DNA from: Candidatus Phelpsiimicrobium noxiivivens
Lineage (GTDB): Bacteria; Omnitrophota; Gorgyraeia; Velamenicoccales; Velamenicoccaceae
Assembly: GCA_001873995.1 (NCBI GenBank)
Contig: MNVR01000008.1
Location: 11,903-75,902, forward strand
Direction of reading: 5' to 3'
DNA length: 64,000 bases
Part shown: piece after piece, positions 9,668-17,613 of the stretch
Layout of the letters: the number at the start of each line of letters is the position of its first letter
Numbering within the stretch: the stretch's first letter is position 1
Made by a program: the position numbers and the translations under genes
The notes under the pieces: model-generated
Databases searched by the model: none
The model's input: the letters and a program-made list of their open reading frames with translations, nothing else
Told to the model about the DNA's origin: nothing

Positions 9668-10502
9668 GCTTAGCCTCCTATTAATTCTGCTCTGCGCGCA
9701 GCTTATTCTGTCTTCCTGCGCTCCCACATATCCCGCAAGGACATTGACGCAACAATTAGCCAAGCTTGCCAAAGAAGAAGGTTTAAACGTTACCTGCCGC
9801 ATAGCCGGTAAGACTATGTGGGTTTATATCAATTTTGAAGACCTTATTGATAAAACAACGATGGCGTGGAACGCCAAGGAATTGGAAAAAGTCGGCAAGG
9901 TGATATCCATTGTCCACCGCGCGATCTTAAGCACTGACGCGAAACTTGATTTCCTTGCCATTGTGGCAACAGACACAAAGAATTTCGGCGTGGAATTAAA
10001 GACCTTTGAATATGTGCCGGATATCAGCCAGGCGATGCTTGAAAAATTCTCAAGGGGCGAGTTCTTCGCCCGCTCTATCAGGGACGTCAGCTATAATCCT
10101 CACGCCATCAACGATAAAATAGGCGAATCAAATAAATTTTATGATATCACGTTCAACCAGTTCCTTTGCCTGCAGATCATCCACCGCGCGAAAAATCTTT
10201 TTTATAAAGACAGGGAGTTATCAAAACTATTTGAGGTCAGGTCATCTTCGTGGAGTGAAAAATTCGGGGTTTTAAAAATAGAACTGGAGGTTATGAAGAA
10301 GCGGTATGACTTAACGCCCGAGGAAGAAAAGATAGACCCGCTGGATTATGTTAAGATGCTGACTGCCCAAATAGTCAAAAATTACGACCACAAAGCATTC
10401 CAGGCCATAGAGCTCACTGACACGTTCTCTAAAAAAATGGTTAAACTCTCTTTGACTGATCTAAAAAAGATCAGAATCAAACTGCCTGAAGTCCCGGAAT
10501 GA
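9573..10502 (+). CDS. Predicted lipoprotein of unknown function
   Basis: 309 residues with a hydrophobic stretch LSLLLILLCAQLILSSC ending in a lipobox-like Cys at about 50, so it is probably an anchored lipoprotein. The mature part is mixed alpha/beta with no family I recognise. The first Met lies 95 bases inside ftsH in another frame, giving a long N-region; the Mets at 9594 or 9597 are equally possible starts. Overlap with ftsH implies translational coupling. The stop codon lies inside the hairpin repeat at 10499-10550. Confidence 0.7.
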   Translation: MNTKNLTMMKLTLSLKNSTKQNSAAPQNQKPKLSLLLILLCAQLILSSCAPTYPARTLTQQLAKLAKEEGLNVTCRIAGKTMWVYINFEDLIDKTTMAWNAKELEKVGKVISIVHRAILSTDAKLDFLAIVATDTKNFGVELKTFEYVPDISQAMLEKFSRGEFFARSIRDVSYNPHAINDKIGESNKFYDITFNQFLCLQIIHRAKNLFYKDRELSKLFEVRSSSWSEKFGVLKIELEVMKKRYDLTPEEEKIDPLDYVKMLTAQIVKNYDHKAFQAIELTDTFSKKMVKLSLTDLKKIRIKLPEVPE

Positions 10503-10550
10503 GACAAATCAAACGAATGAGACAAATCATCCTGTTTGATTTGTCTCATT
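10499..10550. repeat. ATGAGACAAATC hairpin repeat, copy 1 (bidirectional terminator)
   Basis: Two left arms (AATGAGACAAATC, near 10499 and 10515) and one right arm (GATTTGTCTCATT, 10538-10550) form a strong hairpin between convergent genes. It provides the TGA of the lipoprotein gene and the TGA of purN. Related copies at 38885 and 47776. Confidence 0.7.
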
Positions 10551-11145
10551 CAACCCGCCTGCCGCGGATAGATAACTTACCTGAAAGAACTTTTCCAATA
10601 GCAATAGAATACAGCTTGTGTTCCAGCTTATGTATCCTTTTTTCAAGCTCTGCTATAGACTCCAAACCGGAAACAGTTTCTGATCCCTGAAGGACAATGG
10701 GGCCGTGGTCAACCTTCTCATCAACAAAGTGGACTGTTACGCCGATCACTTTGACGCCATAGCTATACGCGTCCCTTATGGCATGAGCGCCTTTAAACGC
10801 GGGAAGTAAAGCGGGGTGGATATTCAGGATCCTGTTCTTATATTTCTTTATAATAAACGGGCTCAATATTCTCATAAAACCTGCCAAAACTATCAATTCA
10901 ACATTATCTTTCTTCAAGCGCTCAATAATAAACTTTTCGTAATACTGTTTTGTAGCAAACTTCTTTGGATCAGCGTATAGCGTATTTATACCGGCCTTGC
11001 GCGCCCTCTTTAGCGCGAAAGCGCCTTTTTTGTCACTAACTACAAGCGCGATACGCGCGTTTAAACTCCCCGCGGTGATACTATCAATGATCGCCCCTAA
11101 ATTTGTGCCGTTGCCCGAGACAAACACCGCGATATTTCTCTTCAT
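10546..11145 (-). CDS. purN: Phosphoribosylglycinamide formyltransferase
   Basis: 199 residues, usual size for PurN, which transfers a formyl group from 10-formyl-THF to GAR in purine synthesis. Visible: the N-terminal FVSGNGTNLGAII phosphate-binding loop, the catalytic Asn-His pair in ILNIHPALLPAFKG, and the catalytic Asp in FVDEKVDHGPIV. It overlaps rnfB by 4 bases as the last gene of the rnf run, a position with no obvious functional logic. Confidence 0.95.
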   Translation of the reverse strand: MKRNIAVFVSGNGTNLGAIIDSITAGSLNARIALVVSDKKGAFALKRARKAGINTLYADPKKFATKQYYEKFIIERLKKDNVELIVLAGFMRILSPFIIKKYKNRILNIHPALLPAFKGAHAIRDAYSYGVKVIGVTVHFVDEKVDHGPIVLQGSETVSGLESIAELEKRIHKLEHKLYSIAIGKVLSGKLSIRGRRVE

Positions 11146-11948
11146 ACTATGCCTCTTTGTTTAATAACCTTAGTAGGGCAAGCCTTTACGCACTCAAGAC
11201 AACCCGAACATTTAGTATAATCTATACGCGCCAGATTATCTATAACTTCCATAGCGCCATGCGGGCACGCCTTCTCGCACTTATGGCAGGCTATACAACC
11301 AACAGGACAAATACCCATTACAACTTTGCCCATATCGCGCGAAGAACAGGCTACATATATCGCCGCTTTCTCAATATCGTAAGGTATGAACGCGTAAAGG
11401 TGTTTCGGGCAAACGTTAACGCATACGCCGCAGGCAGTGCATTTTTCTTCTATGATCCTTGGAAAACCATCGCCTGTCATGACAATAGCGTCATAAGGGC
11501 AGGCCTTGACGCAAGTACCATATGTCAGGCACCCATATTGACATTCTTTCTGGCCGCCTAAAATAAGGCTTGCCGCCAGGCAATCCTTCATGCCATCATA
11601 AAGATATTTATCTTTTGTATTATTGCCTCCGCAGCAATGAAGTGATGAAACCATCTTTGTTTTTAGCTCAAGGCTTAAGCCTAATAATTCTGCCAGGGTC
11701 TTCTTGCTCTCCTCTGCCATAGAAACACAGGTATGCAGGTCTAACTCTCCCGCAAGCAAGGCTTGCGCGAAACCAGCGCAGCCGGCCTTTCCGCACGCCC
11801 CGCAGTTGGCTCCGGGTAATTTAGTGATTATCTTTTCAAGCGCAGGGTCAACAGGCACGCGAAATTTGCTGGCTGCGAAAGCAAGGCAAAGCCCGAATAA
11901 TATCCCAAGGCTGCCTAAAGTTATAATAGGTGGAAAAAGATCTTTCAT
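11142..11948 (-). CDS. rnfB: Rnf complex subunit B (polyferredoxin)
   Basis: 268 residues: one N-terminal membrane anchor (about 7-27), the RnfB [4Fe-4S] motif (GANCGACGKAGCAGFA, about 46-61), then a ferredoxin-like array with repeated CxxCxxCxxxCP motifs (for example CTACGVCVNVCP and CSGCLECVKACP). RnfB is the entry point for electrons from ferredoxin in the ion-translocating ferredoxin:NAD+ oxidoreductase. It abuts rnfA without a gap. Confidence 0.95.
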   Translation of the reverse strand: MKDLFPPIITLGSLGILFGLCLAFAASKFRVPVDPALEKIITKLPGANCGACGKAGCAGFAQALLAGELDLHTCVSMAEESKKTLAELLGLSLELKTKMVSSLHCCGGNNTKDKYLYDGMKDCLAASLILGGQKECQYGCLTYGTCVKACPYDAIVMTGDGFPRIIEEKCTACGVCVNVCPKHLYAFIPYDIEKAAIYVACSSRDMGKVVMGICPVGCIACHKCEKACPHGAMEVIDNLARIDYTKCSGCLECVKACPTKVIKQRGIV

Positions 11949-12547
11949 TATTTAATACCTAAAAGCCCCATAAAAGCCAGGCCCATAATGGAAGCGACGA
12001 TAAACGCTATTGGCAATCCATCAAGAGACTCAGGCGTATCCGTTAAAGCTAAACGTTCCCTTATACCTGACATAAGAAGAAGCACTAACATAAAACCAAG
12101 GCCAGCGGCAAACACCTGCAAGACAGAATAAGCAAAACTCCACGCTATTGGTTTGCCAGCCGCGAAGAAGTCCTCAGTATTGATGACCGTAACACCCAAA
12201 ACTATGCAATTGGTCGTGATCAATGGCAGATAAATACCTAACGCCTTGTAAAGGACAGGTGATACTTTTAAGATCATCATTTCAATAAACTGCACGGACG
12301 AAGCGATTATTAAAATAAACACGACAGTCCGCATATATTCTATATGGAACGGCAGGATAACATACGCATAAATGATCCACGTCATAATACCTGATATAAG
12401 AAGCACAAAAATGACAGCCAGGCCCATGCTTATGGCGGGTTTTGTCTGTTTAGACACCCCCAGAAAAGGGCACAGCCCCATAAATTTAAAAAGAATATAG
12501 TTGTTGGTTATGATATTCGCGATTAAGATCGCAAGGACTTTATCCAT
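11948..12547 (-). CDS. rnfA: Rnf complex subunit A (membrane)
   Basis: 199 residues with six predicted TM helices and the RnfA/RnfE family pattern ITNNYILFKFMGLCPFLGVS at the N-terminus, containing the Cys proposed to ligate the intramembrane iron-sulfur centre. It pairs with its paralogue RnfE. The start overlaps the end of rnfE by 25 bases. Confidence 0.95.
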   Translation of the reverse strand: MDKVLAILIANIITNNYILFKFMGLCPFLGVSKQTKPAISMGLAVIFVLLISGIMTWIIYAYVILPFHIEYMRTVVFILIIASSVQFIEMMILKVSPVLYKALGIYLPLITTNCIVLGVTVINTEDFFAAGKPIAWSFAYSVLQVFAAGLGFMLVLLLMSGIRERLALTDTPESLDGLPIAFIVASIMGLAFMGLLGIK

Positions 12548-13116
12548 CTGATCCCTCCCATAAGCAGGCCCAATACCAAAAGCGCCCCTGGGGCCAATAC
12601 CAAGATCGCCGCCGGCTCAAAAGTCACGGGTATAGCAAAACCAGCGAACTTTCCGCTGCCTAATACTTCTCGAACAGCTGAAATCACAAATAATGCCAGA
12701 AAAAATCCGACGCCCATGCCCAAGCCGTCAATAAGAGACGCTATGACCGGATTTTTTGAAGCAAAAGCCTCCGCTCGGCCCAAGATAATACAATTAACAA
12801 CTATCAAAGGGACATATACTCCCAATGCCTTATCCAATGCCGGCGCGTACGCCTTCATCGCCATTTCCACGATACCGACAAATGACGCTATAACTACGAT
12901 ATAACAAGGTATCCTTATCTTATCCGGGATAATATTCCTCATCATAGAGATGATGACGTTGGAACAAACCAACACAAAAATAACAGCCACGCCCATGCCA
13001 ACCGCGTTATTAACGCTGGTTGAAACAGCCAGGGTAGGGCACAACCCTAACACAATAAAAAATATTGGGTTCTCCGTCCAAATACCTTTTATGAATTCGC
13101 GCCAGAGCTTCTTCAT
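12523..13116 (-). CDS. rnfE: Rnf complex subunit E (membrane)
   Basis: 197 residues, six TM helices, paralogous to RnfA: FIKGIWTENPIFFIVLGLCP at the N-terminus holds the equivalent Cys. Overlaps rnfD by 4 bases (ATGA type), indicating translational coupling within the operon. Confidence 0.95.
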   Translation of the reverse strand: MKKLWREFIKGIWTENPIFFIVLGLCPTLAVSTSVNNAVGMGVAVIFVLVCSNVIISMMRNIIPDKIRIPCYIVVIASFVGIVEMAMKAYAPALDKALGVYVPLIVVNCIILGRAEAFASKNPVIASLIDGLGMGVGFFLALFVISAVREVLGSGKFAGFAIPVTFEPAAILVLAPGALLVLGLLMGGIRWIKSLRS

Positions 13117-14051
13117 ATACCTACCCCGTATCTTCTGGGTTTTACAAAACGGTCTATCAACGGGACAGTGGCATTAGCTATAAGTATAGCGTAACACACG
13201 CCCTCAGGGTAACCGCCCCAGATACGTATCACGCTTGTCAACAAGCCGCACAGAACACCAAATATGACCTGTCCTATCTTGGTTATCGGCGAGGTCACAT
13301 AATCCGTTGCCATAAACACGGCGCCAAGGACAAGCCCCCCGGAAAGAATATTAAATAAATAATCGCCTTTGAATATTTGCGTAAAAACAGCCACAGTCAA
13401 AATAAAACTTATTGGTATATGCCAGGTGATGATCTTTTTATACAAAAGATAAATACCTCCAAGCAATAAAGCAAAAATGCATACCTCGCCTAAACAGCCG
13501 CTTTTATTGCCCAAGAACAGATCCCAATAAGTCAATCCCATATCAACTACGCTATGCGCTTTGCCTTCTTTTAACAGGCCTAACGGCGTTGCCTGCGTCA
13601 CCGCGTCATATACAAAAGGCTTATTAAATACCGTCAAATATTTCGGCCATGCCGCCATCAAAAAAGCCCTGCCAGCCAAGGCTGGATTAAATATATTCCT
13701 CCCCAACCCGCCAAAAGCCTGTTTACATATGGCGATCGCGAAAAAACTGCCGAATGCGCCCACCCATAAAGGGCAATAAGCCGGAAGATTAAACGCGAGA
13801 AGAAGCCCGGTCATAAAAGCGCTGCCATCTGATACGGTGATCGGCTGCCTACGGCCTTTTTGTATAACATACTCCGTGGCCATGGCTGTAAGAATGCACG
13901 CCGCGACTAACCAAAATCCAGCCTTTCCAAAAACAGCTATTCCTATTATGCCGGCTGGCAAAAGCGCGATATTCACCGTCCACATGATAGACGGTATAGA
14001 CTCTTTACCTACGAAATGCGGCGAAGAAGAAACAATATATTTATCTGCCAT
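13113..14051 (-). CDS. rnfD: Rnf complex subunit D (FMN-carrying membrane subunit)
   Basis: About 312 residues with multiple TM helices. The covalent-FMN threonine region is visible as YDAVTQATPL, close to the family form. I prefer the ATG at 14051 (GGAG seven bases ahead) over a GTG two codons upstream at 14057. The gene overlaps rnfG. RnfD relays electrons through the membrane and helps drive ion translocation. Confidence 0.93.
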   Translation of the reverse strand: MADKYIVSSSPHFVGKESIPSIMWTVNIALLPAGIIGIAVFGKAGFWLVAACILTAMATEYVIQKGRRQPITVSDGSAFMTGLLLAFNLPAYCPLWVGAFGSFFAIAICKQAFGGLGRNIFNPALAGRAFLMAAWPKYLTVFNKPFVYDAVTQATPLGLLKEGKAHSVVDMGLTYWDLFLGNKSGCLGEVCIFALLLGGIYLLYKKIITWHIPISFILTVAVFTQIFKGDYLFNILSGGLVLGAVFMATDYVTSPITKIGQVIFGVLCGLLTSVIRIWGGYPEGVCYAILIANATVPLIDRFVKPRRYGVGI

Positions 14052-14574
14052 GGACACGCTCCATTATCTCTTTGGCTTTTTCATTAATAGAACTAATAAC
14101 CGCGCGGGATGTTATGGTAGCGCCCGTGATCGCCTGCACGCCGTTACTCAAGTTATCGGACTTCTTTCCGCGAAACTGTTCCTGAAACCATAATGCCTCT
14201 ATTATCCTAGTGCCTAAGCCAGGCGTCTCATTTTGTGACAAGATCTTGACGCGCGATATCACGCCCGCCTGATCTACTCCTACCAAGGTGGCTATTTCGC
14301 TGGAATACCCTTTTTTAGAAGCCTTAAACACATAACCTAAAACATTCTCGCCCGGGCCAAACGCTGTAAAATAAAGAATATTTTCACCTTCTTTGACAGC
14401 TTCAAAACTTTTTGCCTCAGGTAAAACCTCTCTTAAGCCGCTCTGTTCCTGCAGCGCTTGCTGGCTTAAGATAATAGGGTTTGTCACACTGTAAACAGCG
14501 CCCAGCAAAGCCGACGCTACAAAACAGATAACAGCCAAGATCAAAGTGTATTTGAAATAATCATTTCTTACCAC
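14041..14574 (-). CDS. rnfG: Rnf complex subunit G (covalent flavin subunit)
   Basis: 177 residues: N-terminal TM helix (about 9-29) and an FMN-binding domain with the flavinylation motif ITGATITSRAV near 148-158, where the Thr carries FMN by phosphoester bond. It lies between rnfC and rnfD; the common order in other bacteria is C-D-G-E-A-B. Confidence 0.95.
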   Translation of the reverse strand: MVRNDYFKYTLILAVICFVASALLGAVYSVTNPIILSQQALQEQSGLREVLPEAKSFEAVKEGENILYFTAFGPGENVLGYVFKASKKGYSSEIATLVGVDQAGVISRVKILSQNETPGLGTRIIEALWFQEQFRGKKSDNLSNGVQAITGATITSRAVISSINEKAKEIMERVHGR

Positions 14575-15880
14575 TTCTTATCCTCACCTTAGCGGCTTTT
14601 ATCGCCTGAACGATATTTCGGCGGCTCGGGCATAGATACGCGCACAAGCCGCATTCAATACAATCTAAAATACCATATTCCTCTGCAAGGTCTAATCTAT
14701 CCTTCGCTATAGCAAGAGCTATAAACCCAGGGTTAAGGCCCACCGGGCAATGTTCTACACACTCTCCGCAACGCACGCAAAAACTTTCTTTATCGAGGCC
14801 CAGCCTCGGCCCCGAATGCCAAGGCCCGGCCTCGGTATCATCTAATAGGATAATACCACTAGTGCCCTTGATAACAGGAATATCCATAGTGAATTGGGCG
14901 ATGCCCATCATAGGCCCGCCCATAATGATCTTTTTAGGCTCTCGTATAAGCGGGCCGCACTGCTGAACAAGGTCCTTAACAGGCGTACCTATCCTGGCAA
15001 GAATATTTTTCGGATGAGTAAGGCACGTCCCTGAAACAGTGATAACCCTTTCATAAAGAGGCTTACGCAAATACACAGCCTCGTATATCGCGTAAATAGT
15101 AGCGACGTTATGGACAAGGACGCCTATATCAAAAGGGAGTTTACCAGAAGGAACTTCTCTGCCTAAGCAAGACTTGATAACTTGCTTTTCTCCCCCCTGC
15201 GGATAACCCGTCTTTAAAACTACGACCTCCCAGTTGAACGCCCTGGCCTGCTCTCGCATGATCTTAATGGCCTGTGGCTTATTATCCTCTATAGCTATAT
15301 AACAATTATGCGGGTTTACTATTTTTGTAATAAGCTTTACGCCTTTTATGATCTGCTCAGGCTTTTCAACCATCAGGCGATAATCTGTAGTCAGGTAAGG
15401 CTCACATTCAGCGCCATTGACAATAAAGTCATTAATAGGCCGAGCAGGAGTAAGTTTTATATGGGAAGGAAAAGCCGCGCCGCCGAGGCCTACTATACCG
15501 GCCTCAAAGACCACCTGCCTTAGTTCATCAACAGATAAAGCATCCACTTCTTCAGGGCTGCGTGGCACCATAGCCTCGTGGCCTTCGTCTAAAGCGTCTC
15601 CTTCAACGGCAATACCGCGGCAAAACCCAATTAAAGGATGAGGATAATTGCCGATGCCTTTTACGACGCCTGAGATAGAAGCGTGCACTGGTGAAAATAA
15701 ACCTTTATCAGAAGCAGCCAGGCACTGGCCTCGCTTAACAAGATCGCCTGTTTTGACCTTTATAATATCAAGAGGTTTACCTAAATGTTGCTGGAGGGAT
15801 ATAAAAACCCGAGGCGGTAGAGAAGCAGATTCAATGTTCTTGTCTTCAGTAAGATCCTTGTGTTCTTGTAATTTTATCAT
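14561..15880 (-). CDS. rnfC: Rnf complex subunit C (NADH-binding, iron-sulfur)
   Basis: 439 residues. The N-terminal barrel-sandwich region, the central NADH/FMN-binding region (GGAAFPSHIKL, GAECEPYLTTDYRLM) and two C-terminal clusters (CVRCGECVEHCP and CIECGLCAYLCP) are all seen. RnfC passes electrons to NAD+. About ten residues before the first cluster (GPWHSGPRLGL) are encoded by an inserted palindromic repeat. It begins 35 bases inside the end of the MFS gene. Confidence 0.95.
   Translation of the reverse strand: MIKLQEHKDLTEDKNIESASLPPRVFISLQQHLGKPLDIIKVKTGDLVKRGQCLAASDKGLFSPVHASISGVVKGIGNYPHPLIGFCRGIAVEGDALDEGHEAMVPRSPEEVDALSVDELRQVVFEAGIVGLGGAAFPSHIKLTPARPINDFIVNGAECEPYLTTDYRLMVEKPEQIIKGVKLITKIVNPHNCYIAIEDNKPQAIKIMREQARAFNWEVVVLKTGYPQGGEKQVIKSCLGREVPSGKLPFDIGVLVHNVATIYAIYEAVYLRKPLYERVITVSGTCLTHPKNILARIGTPVKDLVQQCGPLIREPKKIIMGGPMMGIAQFTMDIPVIKGTSGIILLDDTEAGPWHSGPRLGLDKESFCVRCGECVEHCPVGLNPGFIALAIAKDRLDLAEEYGILDCIECGLCAYLCPSRRNIVQAIKAAKVRIRSGKK
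14794..14836 (-). repeat. In-frame 43-bp palindromic insertion in rnfC
   Basis: Matches the segment 41139-41181 in rluB at 36 of 43 positions. Both are read in the same frame and encode PW-SGPRLGL. It contains the inverted core GAGGCC-AGCCTCGG. In RnfC it falls in the linker just before the first iron-sulfur motif, a place that tolerates extra residues. Confidence 0.65.
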
Positions 15881-17120
15881 TTCTTCCCAAAAGGCCTATA
15901 AGGCCTATTAAAAAAAGTAAAGAACTCACAGTCAAGAGTATATTAACAGAGCCAATACGGTCTGCCAAAGACGCTGAAATAAGCATGGCCAACAAAAAAG
16001 CCAAATGCACGACTATTTCAAGAGAGCTAAACACCTTGCCCCGCATAGAGTTATCAGTAAACTGCTGGACCATGGTATTAGATATCACCATGATAGGAGA
16101 AACTACCAAACCAAGGATAAAAGCTAATATCATCGCTATCATAAGGTTTGGTATCTTCAAAACTGCTAAAACAAATGAGAATAATACCATCCCAGCCAGC
16201 AAAATACAAGCAAAAACAGTTTTAAAGCCCGATGCCTTATACCCTAACCTGCCATAAGCCAAAGAGCCCAAGAACAACCCCAGGCCAAGCGCTACGACAA
16301 GGAGTCCTATCTCTTTTGTGACTGAAGAAAAGGCCTTCTGCACAAAAACAATTGATACCACATATATAGAACCCAGGGCCGCCCACAAAAGAAAAAGGAT
16401 ACCGAAACACGACCTTATTTGTTTCTGATTCTTCAAAAATATTAAAGCTTCTTTCATCTCGTCAATAGCTGACTTACGTATAACTTCAGCTATTTCCTTG
16501 CCTACATCTATGAGGCGTTCTCTTTTAAGGTCTCTCATAGCTTTTGTACTTAAGAAAAATATCATAATGCCCGAAATAAGAAAACTGGCGCCATCGATCA
16601 AAAAGCCGCCTTCAGCCCCGACCATGCCCACAAGTATGCCGCCTAACCCTAAGCCAAACATCGCGGCAACCATGCCCGTAGTATTTACAAGCGAATTGGC
16701 TAAGAGCAGGTCATCGTTTTTAACAAGGTCAGGGATTATAGACATCTTGGCCGGGACATAAAACCTGCCTATGGAAAATACCAAAAAGACAATGATATAA
16801 ATAGGCAAAAGCGAATTCAGACGCATAAAATAAAAAGGTATAAATAAAACTAAAATACCACGCAGTATGTCGCAGACTACCATGGTGCGCCTGCGGTCCC
16901 ACCTGTCAACATATACGCCGGCAATAGGCCCTATAAGAAAAACCGGGATGATAGTGAAGCTCATGAGCTTGGCCATCTGCACAGTTGAGCCAGGAGCGAA
17001 TTTATAGATAAGCGCTATAAGCGCCATCTGGTCTAATCTGTCCCCGAACTGAGAAATTATCTGGCCTACCCAAAGAAGGGAAAAATTGCGGTTTCCTAAA
17101 ATATTCCTGAATCTTGCCAT
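15846..17120 (-). CDS. Major facilitator superfamily exporter
   Basis: 424 residues with about 12 TM helices. The N-terminal ILGNRNFSLLWVGQIISQFGDRLDQMAL and the loop GVYVDRWDRRRTMVVCD mark the MFS_3 group (EntS-like exporters). The substrate cannot be read from sequence. It is the first gene of the run leading into rnfC, which overlaps its 3' end. Confidence 0.85.
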   Translation of the reverse strand: MARFRNILGNRNFSLLWVGQIISQFGDRLDQMALIALIYKFAPGSTVQMAKLMSFTIIPVFLIGPIAGVYVDRWDRRRTMVVCDILRGILVLFIPFYFMRLNSLLPIYIIVFLVFSIGRFYVPAKMSIIPDLVKNDDLLLANSLVNTTGMVAAMFGLGLGGILVGMVGAEGGFLIDGASFLISGIMIFFLSTKAMRDLKRERLIDVGKEIAEVIRKSAIDEMKEALIFLKNQKQIRSCFGILFLLWAALGSIYVVSIVFVQKAFSSVTKEIGLLVVALGLGLFLGSLAYGRLGYKASGFKTVFACILLAGMVLFSFVLAVLKIPNLMIAMILAFILGLVVSPIMVISNTMVQQFTDNSMRGKVFSSLEIVVHLAFLLAMLISASLADRIGSVNILLTVSSLLFLIGLIGLLGRNDKITRTQGSY

Positions 17121-17227
17121 TACTATTCGCCTATATTTAGAATATCCCGACTCAGCGAAAAAACTGCTTCATCTGGATTTCGCTAAATGCGCCTGCATTT
17201 TAACCGCTGGGCGCACATTGTGCTCAA

Positions 17228-17300
17228 AGCCGATGAGTGGAATCGAACCACCGACCTTCGCTTTACGAAAGCGCTGCTCTACCAACTGAGCTACATCGGC
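17228..17300 (-). tRNA. tRNA-Thr (CGT)
   Basis: 73 bases without encoded CCA. Acceptor GCCGATG/CATCGGC, D-arm GCTCAGTTGGTAGAGC, anticodon loop TTCGTAA, T-loop TTCGATT. A 17-base copy of its 5' end lies 40 bases upstream (17340-17356). Confidence 0.95.
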
Positions 17301-17339
17301 ATTTTATCTAGCCTGCTCGTCCTAAGGCATAGCCGAAAG

Positions 17340-17356
17340 ACTGAGTTACATCGGCA
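17340..17356 (-). repeat. 5' fragment of tRNA-Thr
   Basis: On the minus strand GCCGATGTAACTCAGT repeats the first bases of the intact tRNA-Thr with one change. It starts about 23 bases after a good -10 box, where a tRNA would be expected. This looks like a partial tandem duplication that displaced the tRNA from its promoter. Confidence 0.55.
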
Positions 17357-17378
17357 TAATAACCGAGTTCGAGCTTAA

Positions 17379-17407
17379 AGTATACCAAATGAGTGCCAGG
17401 AACTCAA
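17379..17407 (-). promoter_or_regulatory. Promoter upstream of tRNA-Thr
   Basis: TTGAGT, 17 bases, TATACT on the minus strand. The -35 box overlaps the end of the glycosyltransferase remnant. Confidence 0.55.
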
Positions 17408-17592
17408 GAAAGTTCCTGCAATATCCCCTGCAGCTGTTTACCGAGAAGCGCCAAAGAATACTTTTTTTCAACATCCTGGCGTGCCTCCCTGCCCAACCTT
17501 TTGCATAAGCCTTCATCCTCTATTAAAGCTGACATCTTCTCAATAAACTCACTCTGACTGCCAGCCAAAAAACCATTAATACCGTCACGCAT
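17404..17592 (-). pseudogene. Glycosyltransferase (GT4-like) C-terminal remnant
   Basis: 62 codons: MRDGINGFLA followed by an amphipathic helix and LGREARQDVEKKYSLALLGKQL. This is the usual C-terminal end of GT-B family 4 glycosyltransferases (DG-NG-L, then the final helix). Nothing resembling the missing 300 residues is upstream, where comEC ends 21 bases away. Probably a broken gene next to tRNA-Thr. Confidence 0.6.
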
Positions 17593-17613
17593 TATATTAT
17601 ACAGTTTAAATAG

